Shown piece after piece: positions 5,363 to 10,886 of a stretch of DNA of 12,450 nucleotides. The position numbers and the translations under genes are program-made. Every line of letters begins with the position of its first letter. Position 1 is the stretch's first letter. The notes beneath the pieces were generated by a model, which saw nothing but the letters and a program-made list of their open reading frames with translations, made no database searches and was not told the origin of the DNA. This DNA is from JAYFNU01 sp964622315 (lineage in GTDB: Bacteria; Bacillota; Clostridia; Oscillospirales; Ruminococcaceae): positions 1 to 12,450 of the forward strand of contig CAZUOY010000055.1 in NCBI GenBank assembly GCA_964622315.1. Reading direction: 5' to 3'.

Positions 5363-7444
5363 TTATACGCCGTATTCGACAAGCTTGTATATCTTTACGT
5401 CCTTGTTTTCATACATGAGGGTGCCGTACTTTTCGCCTACCGAGAAGCCCGGAGTCACAAGCTCGGATATAATCACATAGTCACAGCCCTCGCTTGAAAG
5501 AATAATACACACGCCGTCGTCAAGATAGTCGTAGAGTCCATGAAGAATAGCCTCGCGCCTTGCTTTCTCCTCATAATTGTCGTTGGCGTCCTCCATTGTA
5601 ACAAAGCCGAAGCCCTCAAGGTAAAAGCTCCGTTCGGAAAAGGCGCAGCCGTTAAAATACTTGTTGCTCAGTATATAGCGTGAATCTGCGATAACCGCGT
5701 CCTCAGGGGTGTTATCGCGAAGCCACAGCATTGCCTCATACTCCTCAGGAGTAATCATTGAGCGGCGCATATCGGGCTTATCCAGGCTGTTCAGCTGTTC
5801 GTCGGTAAGAATTTTGTTCTCGTTAAACCGCGAGAATGTGGTAGCCGCGTAGACACCCATAGGCAGGGTGGACGACGGGTCGCCGTAATAGTAACCAAAG
5901 GCGGCGGCTGAATTGCCGTAGAGAATAGCGGCGACCAAAACTGCGAAAACCGAAAGCTTCACGGTTCGCGCCGCCTTGAGGTTCAACTTATCCAAGAGCG
6001 CTGAAACACAGTAAATAAGCGCAACCACAGCAAAAGGCGCAAGGATAAGGACGAAGTACCATTCGCTGCTGCCCGTTTGTTTCATTGTGTTAATAAGAAC
6101 ATACCCTACGAGAAGACCGCCGAACAGAAAATCGACGAGACTGTTCTTCTTTTTATAGAAGATAAGATAAAGCACCAAAGCCACAAAGGAAAGGGTAATA
6201 ACGTAATCGAAGGTAATTGTATAATAAACGGTGCTAATAATTCTAAAAAGAAGGTCGGGCATCGTGCCCTCAATCGAGTGGGCAAAGTCCGTGCGAATAG
6301 CGCTGTATATTGGGCTGTAAGACATACTGTCTCCAGCGCCTTGCGCATATACTAAAAAGTAAACCACAAAAAACGGAACAACATACAATAGCCCCTTCGG
6401 AATAACGCTCCAGTCCTTCTCGCGAATAAGCTTTAGCAGCAAGCAGAAACAAAGAGCAAACGCTATCGTAACCGAAACGGGTCCCTTCGCGCCCAAAGCG
6501 GCGATAAGGAAAAGCAAAGAAATAAGGTGAAACTTGTTTATGCCCTTCTTTTCGTTTTCTTCTGCTTCAAAGAAGAACAGTGCACACAGCACCGAAAACA
6601 CCGCGCCTAAAGGAAAGCCGATTACGTCCTGATAGTAATAATGCAGCATAGCGTTCTCGGGTAACACCAGCACGAGCACGCCCGCTATAATAACAAGCGG
6701 GTTTTTCTTCAGGAAGCGTTTTGCAAGACAGATAACAGCCGAGGCGAAGAACGGGCTTATAGTTAAAAGCGAAAGCTTTGTCACAATCTCGAACGCCGAA
6801 ATTCCGGTACAGAGCTTCATAATGGAGGTGTAGGAGAAGAAAGAGATGTGGTATCTGTTTTCGGTTCCGCTCATCTGAAGGAAGGTCATTGGGAAACCGC
6901 GCGAGGCGGAGACGGTGAGCGTAACGCCGTTAGTAGTGTCGTGGAAGAAGGTTCTTGCGCCGGCTACAGCGGGGTTAAGTGTGGCGGCGGAAAAAATAAC
7001 GAAGGTTGTAAGCGCCGCGAAGGCACAGAAGATAAGAGCTATTCTCATCTCGCCGCTGTCCGCTCGCTCAGGGGCTGTGAAGCTTGAGCCGCGCTTTAAG
7101 TAGAGCACGGCGGCTGACGCAAGCGTAAGCGCGAGCACGCCGAATTTAATATAAGCCATTGCGCCGAACGGTGCGAAGAAGAAGTATAGAATGCAAAGCG
7201 CCGCTATTCCGAGACCGTAGGAGACCGTAAGCGCCTCAAGCGGGGAAAGCTTTAGATTTAACAGCTTATATGCCGCAAGCCCCGGAAGCGCAACGGCAAG
7301 TATCTGAAAGAGCAGGAATTTTAAAGTGTCGAGAGCGGGCATTGCGAGAAAAATCATCGCCGCCGCACTCCATATCACATAACCCGCCGCTGTAAAGAGT
7401 ATCGCTTTTTTTACGGTTCCACATTTTTTCGCCTTTGATAGCAT
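5363..7444 (-). CDS. Large polytopic membrane protein, probable GT-C-fold glycosyltransferase-like
   Basis: The protein has 693 residues from the ATG at 7442-7444, or 697 from a GTG at 7454-7456. I prefer the ATG because AAGGTGG (7459-7453 on this strand) lies 8 bases before it. The sequence has about 12 or more hydrophobic segments between residues 15 and 520 (counted from the GTG). A large loop after the fourth or fifth (about 160-205) contains FFHDTTNGVTL and ENRYHISFF, where GT-C enzymes usually keep an acidic catalytic residue. The last ~170 residues are soluble and include EEYEAMLWLRDNTPEDAVI, a block often seen at the start of the extracytoplasmic domain of GT-C-like proteins. This suggests lipid-linked sugar transfer to envelope glycans or proteins. 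No specific family or substrate is recognised. It stands alone: neither the infC leader upstream (divergent) nor the permease downstream suggests a pathway. Confidence 0.78.
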   Translation of the reverse strand: MLSKAKKCGTVKKAILFTAAGYVIWSAAAMIFLAMPALDTLKFLLFQILAVALPGLAAYKLLNLKLSPLEALTVSYGLGIAALCILYFFFAPFGAMAYIKFGVLALTLASAAVLYLKRGSSFTAPERADSGEMRIALIFCAFAALTTFVIFSAATLNPAVAGARTFFHDTTNGVTLTVSASRGFPMTFLQMSGTENRYHISFFSYTSIMKLCTGISAFEIVTKLSLLTISPFFASAVICLAKRFLKKNPLVIIAGVLVLVLPENAMLHYYYQDVIGFPLGAVFSVLCALFFFEAEENEKKGINKFHLISLLFLIAALGAKGPVSVTIAFALCFCLLLKLIREKDWSVIPKGLLYVVPFFVVYFLVYAQGAGDSMSYSPIYSAIRTDFAHSIEGTMPDLLFRIISTVYYTITFDYVITLSFVALVLYLIFYKKKNSLVDFLFGGLLVGYVLINTMKQTGSSEWYFVLILAPFAVVALIYCVSALLDKLNLKAARTVKLSVFAVLVAAILYGNSAAAFGYYYGDPSSTLPMGVYAATTFSRFNENKILTDEQLNSLDKPDMRRSMITPEEYEAMLWLRDNTPEDAVIADSRYILSNKYFNGCAFSERSFYLEGFGFVTMEDANDNYEEKARREAILHGLYDYLDDGVCIILSSEGCDYVIISELVTPGFSVGEKYGTLMYENKDVKIYKLVEYGV

Positions 7445-7480
7445 ATGCTTGCCCACCTTATCTCGTTTTAGCTACGTTTT

Positions 7481-7509
7481 ATTTTACATATTAAACATAC
7501 CAAAGTAAA
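7481..7509 (-). promoter_or_regulatory. Possible promoter of the GT-C-like membrane protein gene
   Basis: On the - strand TTTACT (7509-7504) and TAAAAT (7486-7481) are 17 bp apart, about 37 bases before the ATG. The -35 is only a partial match. It sits back to back with the infC promoter, leaving an 18-bp gap between the two -35 elements. Confidence 0.45.
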
Positions 7510-7526
7510 GATATTTGTTGCGGCGC

Positions 7527-7555
7527 TTGACATTTCATATTTTTGTTGTTATTAT
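7527..7555 (+). promoter_or_regulatory. Strong sigma-A promoter of the infC-rpmI-rplT operon
   Basis: A perfect TTGACA (7527-7532) is followed after exactly 17 bp by TATTAT (7550-7555). Transcription should begin near 7562. This leaves a leader of about 160 nt before infC, which carries an attenuator. The near-consensus boxes fit a ribosomal protein operon. Confidence 0.85.
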
Positions 7556-7573
7556 TACAGACGACAATAAAGT

Positions 7574-7694
7574 AGCACAAAGGTCCGTGCTCACCGCAAG
7601 CTTTAGAGGCAAAGCGGTCAATACAATAAAAACGACGGTCGTTTTCCGTCGGTTGGTTTGTATTTTAGCGCGGATATTCCGCGCTTTTTGTATT
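7574..7694 (+). promoter_or_regulatory. Structured infC leader, probable L20-type attenuator
   Basis: The leader has four nested or successive hairpins. Stem 7574-7578 pairs with 7587-7591 (AGCAC/GTGCT). Stem 7593-7597 pairs with 7614-7618 (ACCGC/GCGGT). A long two-part hairpin pairs 7620-7626 with 7658-7664 (AATACAA/TTGTATT) and 7633-7638 with 7646-7651 (CGACGG/CCGTCG). Finally an intrinsic terminator forms at 7667-7689. Firmicute infC-rpmI-rplT operons are known to be repressed by L20 binding to a leader that mimics its 23S rRNA site and ends in a terminator. This leader has the right place, length and architecture. I did not verify the L20-binding core base by base, so assignment to that named family is by position. 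Confidence 0.7.
7667..7689 (+). terminator. Attenuator terminator in the infC leader
   Basis: A perfect 8-bp GC-rich stem (AGCGCGGA, 7667-7674, with TCCGCGCT, 7678-7685) has a 3-nt loop and is followed by TTTT and then GTATTAT. It lies between the promoter and the infC ribosome binding site, so it must be bypassed or antiterminated for expression of the operon. Confidence 0.85.
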
Positions 7695-7705
7695 ATATCG
7701 GTTTA

Positions 7706-7713
7706 TGGAGGTG
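7706..7713 (+). promoter_or_regulatory. infC: Ribosome binding site that fixes the infC start
   Basis: TGGAGGTG is a near-perfect anti-16S match placed 7 bases before the ATA at 7721. No ATG, GTG or TTG in the infC frame lies at a usable distance downstream of it; the next in-frame ATG is at 7808, inside the conserved protein. The site therefore points to initiation at the ATA. Confidence 0.75.
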
Positions 7714-7720
7714 CATCCAA

Positions 7721-8239
7721 ATAGGAGCAACAGACCACGCAATCAATGAGCAGATTCGCGACAGCGAGGTAAGGGTTGTAGGAAACGACGGAAGCCAGTT
7801 GGGCATAATGTCGTCCTCAGCCGCGCTTCAGCTTGCCGCAGACCAAGGCTACGACCTTGTGAAAATCGCCCCTCAGGCAACGCCGCCCGTATGCAAGATT
7901 ATGGATTACGGGAAGTATCGCTTTGAGCAGCAAAAACGCGAAAAGGAAGCAAAAAAGAATCAGAAGGTTATCGAAATTAAGGAAATTCGCCTGTCAATAA
8001 ACATAGGCGACCACGATTTTGATACCAAACTGGGCCACGCCAAAAAGTTCCTTGAGGAAGGAAACAAGGTCAAGGCAAGCATACGCTTCCGCGGACGCGA
8101 GATGGCGCACGCCTCCTTGGGCTTAGACGTTATGAAACGCTTTGCCGAGGCTCTTGAGGAATTGGGAACGGTTGAAAAGGAAGCTAAGCTCGAGGGCAGG
8201 TCAATGCAGATGTTCTTATCCCCGAAACCGGCAAAATAA
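7721..8239 (+). CDS. infC: Translation initiation factor IF-3, non-AUG (ATA) start
   Basis: The protein has 172 residues, the usual IF3 length. The N-terminal domain begins at INEQIRDSEVRVVGNDGSQLGIMS, followed by ALQLAADQGYDLVKIAPQA and PPVCKIMDYGKYRFEQQK. The Lys-rich linker is KREKEAKKNQKVIEIKEIR. The C-terminal domain has INIGDHDFDTKLGHAKKFL, then KVKASIRFRGREM, and ends in EGRSMQMFLSPK. IF3 binds the 30S subunit and checks the start codon and initiator tRNA. No standard start codon lies between the Shine-Dalgarno and the conserved N-terminus. The best start is ATA at 7721, in line with the rare AUU/AUC/AUA starts known for infC, which allow IF3 to repress itself. An ATC at 7742 is a weaker alternative. 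An in-frame ATG at 7658 would put the attenuator inside the gene. First gene of the infC-rpmI-rplT operon. Confidence 0.95.
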   Translation: MGATDHAINEQIRDSEVRVVGNDGSQLGIMSSSAALQLAADQGYDLVKIAPQATPPVCKIMDYGKYRFEQQKREKEAKKNQKVIEIKEIRLSINIGDHDFDTKLGHAKKFLEEGNKVKASIRFRGREMAHASLGLDVMKRFAEALEELGTVEKEAKLEGRSMQMFLSPKPAK

Positions 8240-8259
8240 CTAGGAAGGAAAACAGTAAA

Positions 8260-8466
8260 ATGCCTAAGATGAAAACCCACAGCGGTACAAAGAAACGTAT
8301 TACAAAAATCACTAAGAACGGAAAAATTAAGCGCGCTCATGCGTATAAGTCGCACCTTCTTAACGGTCACGGCAAGACGACGAAGCGTAAGAGAGGTCTG
8401 CGTGCGGCGACCTATGTCGATAAGACGAATGCGGCGAATATCAAGGTTTTACTGCCTTATAAATAA
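8260..8466 (+). CDS. rpmI: 50S ribosomal protein L35 (bL35)
   Basis: The protein has 68 residues, is very basic and begins MPKMKTHSGTKKR, the L35 signature. It continues with KIKRAHAYKSHLL, KRKRGLRAATYV and the terminal LLPYK typical of clostridial L35. It is slightly longer than the common 64-66 residues because of a short NGHG-containing insertion before TTKRKR. It lies 20 bases after infC and is preceded by AGGAAGGA (8243-8250). It is assembled into the large subunit and co-transcribed with infC and rplT. Confidence 0.97.
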   Translation: MPKMKTHSGTKKRITKITKNGKIKRAHAYKSHLLNGHGKTTKRKRGLRAATYVDKTNAANIKVLLPYK

Positions 8467-8502
8467 GCAGAAACCGCTACTATTTTTTGGAGGTAAAGAA
8501 GA

Positions 8503-8856
8503 ATGGCTCGCGTAAAAGGCGCAATGATGACGCGCAAAAGAAGAAAGAAAGTATTAAAGCTCGCAAAGGGTTATTTCGGCAGCAAAAGCACGCTGTTCAA
8601 AACAGCGAAGCAGGCTGTATATAAATCCGGCAACTACGCATATGTCGGCAGAAAGCTTAAAAAGCGTGATTTCAGACGGCTTTGGATAACAAGAATATCC
8701 GCCGCCGCGAAGATAAACGGAATGAACTACAGCACCCTTATGAACGGAATTAAGAAGTCGAACATCGACCTTAACCGCAAGATGCTCTCCGAGCTTGCTA
8801 TCAACGACCCCGCCGCCTTCGCGGCAATCGCGAAGCAGGCAAAGGCCGCGCTTTAA
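8503..8856 (+). CDS. rplT: 50S ribosomal protein L20 (bL20)
   Basis: The protein has 117 residues, normal for L20. It opens MARVKGAMMTRKRRKKVLKL followed by AKGYFGSKSTLFKTAKQAV, with the central block YAYVGRKLKKRDFRRLWITR and then ISAAAKINGMNYSTLMNGI. L20 is needed early in 50S assembly, where it binds 23S rRNA. In Firmicutes it also represses its own operon by binding the infC leader, and the leader at 7574-7694 is the likely target. The start has a strong GGAGG (8489-8493). The gene lies 36 bases after rpmI and is the last ribosomal gene of the operon. Confidence 0.98.
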   Translation: MARVKGAMMTRKRRKKVLKLAKGYFGSKSTLFKTAKQAVYKSGNYAYVGRKLKKRDFRRLWITRISAAAKINGMNYSTLMNGIKKSNIDLNRKMLSELAINDPAAFAAIAKQAKAAL

Positions 8857-8870
8857 AATTTTAAAGAATT

Positions 8871-8901
8871 GCCCGTACGCGCACACGCGCGTATGGGCTT
8901 T
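8871..8901 (+). terminator. GC-rich hairpin after rplT, weak terminator or processing site
   Basis: A 12-bp stem (8871-8882 with 8887-8898) with one G-T pair and the loop ACAC lies 14 bases after the rplT stop. Only three T residues follow before CCGCG, so termination is probably partial. The remaining 107 bases to the next gene hold a small 6-bp hairpin (8927-8943). They also hold a poor promoter-like pair: TTGTAA at 8946-8951, and TATTAT at 8967-8972 at a short 15-bp spacing. Confidence 0.55.
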
Positions 8902-9007
8902 CCGCGTATTTATGATACCTTTATTTTGCGCCGAAAAGGCGCATATTGTAATTTAAGAAACTACACTATTATAGGCTGTTATTGGCTTTGCCGAGAAAGG
9001 AGCCGCC

Positions 9008-9784
9008 GTGGAAAAGATAACGAGCCGCGCGAACGAGCGCGTCAAAGAGATAGGACGGCTTTGCGCCGACCCCGCCGCGAGAGCGGAAAAGGGTCTGTGC
9101 GTTCTGTTTGGTGAAAAGCTGTGTCTTGAAGCACTGCGGCTCGGCGCTGCAGTTCGCGAGGTGTGGTTCACAGACGAGGCTTATGCAAGAAGCCCGAAAG
9201 CGGTACAGAAGCTTATAGACAGCGCCGAGGAAGCTCTGGGAATGAGTGTGGGTGTGGACGAGAAGCTCTCCTACCAAAAAACTGCGCAGGGCGTTTTTGC
9301 GGTGGCGGAGATACCGAGAGCAAATGCGGTGACTTCGCCTGACAGGGCGATAATTCTTGAAAACGTACAGGACCCCGTAAACGTCGGGGCTGTTATACGC
9401 TCGGCGGCGGCGTTGGGCTGGCGCGAGGTAATTCTGTCCGATAGCTGTGCGGACGCTTTTTCACCTCGGGCGCTTCGCGCTTCAATGGGCGCGGCGTTTG
9501 CGGTGAACATAAGCGTCAGCGAAAAGATATCAGATAAGATTAACGAGCTTGAAAGCAATGGTGTTTGTTGTGTCGCTACGGCGTTGAAAGCCGAAAGCGT
9601 ACCGATTACACAGATAGATAAAACAAAACAAATTGCGCTTGTCGTGGGCAACGAGGGAAGCGGACTTACGCGTGAAACAATTGAAGTCTGCACGGTCACG
9701 GCGGTAATTCCGATAAGCGCCTCGGTTGAAAGTCTAAACGCGGCGGCGGCGAGCGCCGTGGCTATGTGGGAGCTTAGAAGATGA
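9008..9784 (+). CDS. TrmH/SpoU-family RNA 2'-O-methyltransferase (YsgA-like)
   Basis: The protein has 258 residues and is complete. The N-terminal ~100 residues form the substrate-binding domain (starts ITSRANERVKEIGRL; later LSYQKTAQGVFAVAEIP). The C-terminal SPOUT domain has the three SpoU motifs. Motif 1 is ENVQDPVNVGAVIRSAAALG (118-137) with Asn119 and Arg131. Motif 2 is VVGNEGSGLTRE (212-223). Motif 3 is IPISASVESLNAAAASA (235-251), where the loop usually has Gly at the first Ser/Ala. These enzymes use S-adenosylmethionine to methylate ribose 2'-OH in rRNA or tRNA through a trefoil knot; the target nucleotide cannot be told from sequence. The start is GTG at 9008-9010, preceded by AAAGGAG (8996-9002). 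The stop overlaps the dprA start by four bases (ATGA), implying coupled translation. Confidence 0.94.
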   Translation: MEKITSRANERVKEIGRLCADPAARAEKGLCVLFGEKLCLEALRLGAAVREVWFTDEAYARSPKAVQKLIDSAEEALGMSVGVDEKLSYQKTAQGVFAVAEIPRANAVTSPDRAIILENVQDPVNVGAVIRSAAALGWREVILSDSCADAFSPRALRASMGAAFAVNISVSEKISDKINELESNGVCCVATALKAESVPITQIDKTKQIALVVGNEGSGLTRETIEVCTVTAVIPISASVESLNAAAASAVAMWELRR

Positions 9785-10869
9785 GCGACGCGAGAGTTTT
9801 GTGGCTTTGGCTTCACGCGGTAATGGGAGCCTGCAACGAAAAGAGCATAAAGCTTGTGAGAGATTTCGACTATATCGAAAGGCTTTACGAAAAACGAAAC
9901 AGCTCCGACATAGTGAAGCTTTTATCTCCGCAGGAGCTTAAAAACGCGCGCACGGTGCGGCTTGAAAGCTGTGAGGCGCAGGCAAACGAATGTGACGCTC
10001 TTGGCATTAAGATACTTTGCTACAGCGACGAGGAATACCCCGAAACGCTTAGAAACACAAGGGTGCCGCCCGCGGTGCTTTTCTGTACTGGTGACGTGAG
10101 AGCGCTGACGGGAACGGCGATGGCGGGTGTCGGTGCGCGGCTTGCTACAAAATATGGGCGTGACGCGGTAAAAAGGATTTTTTCGCCGGTGGCGCGCGCG
10201 GGTATCACCCTTGTCAGCGGGCTTGCGACGGGTATAGACTCAGAGGTGCATAGGGCGGCGCTCGATAACGGCGCAAAAACCGTGGCGGTGCTCGGCAACG
10301 AGATTAACAAGACCTACCCGTCAACCAATGCGGAGCTTCGCAGACAAATTGAGGAGAACGGCTGTGTCGTAAGCGAATATCCGCCACACGCGGGCTCACA
10401 GCGTTTTATGTTCCCTCAAAGAAACCGAATTATTTCAGGGCTATCCCGCGCAGTAGTAATTTTCGAAGCGGCAAAAAAGAGCGGCACCATGATAACAGCG
10501 AACTGGGCTCTTGACGACGGACGCGACGTTTTCGCCGTGCCGGGCAGTATATTTTCCGAAAAGAGCGACGGCACAAACTATCTTATAAAAAGCGGCGCTA
10601 CGCCTATCACCGACGCCGGTGACATCTTTGATTATCTCGGAGTGACCGACGCGGCGCGGTTTATGGGCGAAAAAAAGAGCGAGCCGACGCTCAAGCTCAC
10701 GGGAACGGCGAAGAAGCTGTGCGACTGTCTTCGCGAGGGCGAAATGACGGTGGACGAGCTGCTTGCAAAAACGGGTCTGCCCCCGCATGAGCTGTTTGCC
10801 GTACTAACGGAATTAGAGGTGGACGGAATTGCCGAGGCGGCGTTCGGTTCACGCTACAGACTAAAATAA
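9781..10869 (+). CDS. dprA: DNA-processing protein DprA (Smf)
   Basis: The protein has 362 residues, a normal full length. An N-terminal helical region (1-75) is followed by the Rossmann-like core. The core includes YSDEEYPETLRNTRVPPAVLF, GVGARLATKYG (where most homologues have VGSRxxTxYG), LVSGLATGIDSEVHRAAL (144-161), KTVAVLGNEINKTYPSTN, and FPQRNRIISGLSRAVVIFEA (211-230). It ends with SGTMITANWALDDGRDVFAVPG. A C-terminal winged-helix domain follows (about 305-360). DprA binds single-stranded DNA, protects it and loads RecA during uptake; it is also widespread in bacteria not known to be transformable. No other competence gene is in the window. The start overlaps the methyltransferase stop, with GGGAG about 12 bases upstream inside that gene. 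The stop lies 17 bases before topA. Confidence 0.96.
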   Translation: MSDARVLWLWLHAVMGACNEKSIKLVRDFDYIERLYEKRNSSDIVKLLSPQELKNARTVRLESCEAQANECDALGIKILCYSDEEYPETLRNTRVPPAVLFCTGDVRALTGTAMAGVGARLATKYGRDAVKRIFSPVARAGITLVSGLATGIDSEVHRAALDNGAKTVAVLGNEINKTYPSTNAELRRQIEENGCVVSEYPPHAGSQRFMFPQRNRIISGLSRAVVIFEAAKKSGTMITANWALDDGRDVFAVPGSIFSEKSDGTNYLIKSGATPITDAGDIFDYLGVTDAARFMGEKKSEPTLKLTGTAKKLCDCLREGEMTVDELLAKTGLPPHELFAVLTELEVDGIAEAAFGSRYRLK

Positions 10870-10886
10870 ATTTCAAGGATGGAACT

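Noticed and set aside
5359..5371. Small hairpin over the stop codon of the GT-C-like gene as a terminator
   Set aside because: The stem is only 5 bp and the T-tract is weak and displaced. I see no convincing terminator in 5286-5362, only a second imperfect hairpin around 5307-5326.
7445..7456. GTG start four codons earlier for the GT-C-like protein
   Set aside because: The GTG overlaps the AAGGTGG that serves as ribosome binding site for the ATG at 7442-7444 and has no good site of its own. The difference is only four residues.
7658..7720. Longer infC starting at the in-frame ATG at 7658
   Set aside because: It would place the attenuator terminator and the strong ribosome binding site inside the gene and add residues not typical of IF3. 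The ATA at 7721 fits the ribosome binding site.
8927..8943. Hairpin before the methyltransferase gene as terminator or regulatory element
   Set aside because: The stem is only 6 bp with no T-tract, and no known motif is recognisable. It is mentioned only as part of the intergenic description.
8984..8996. 13-base match (GGCTTTGCCGAGA) to the end of the palindromic element, in front of the methyltransferase gene
   Set aside because: A single 13-mer match is expected about once or twice by chance in a 12-kb window. Neither the hairpin nor the rest of the element is present here.
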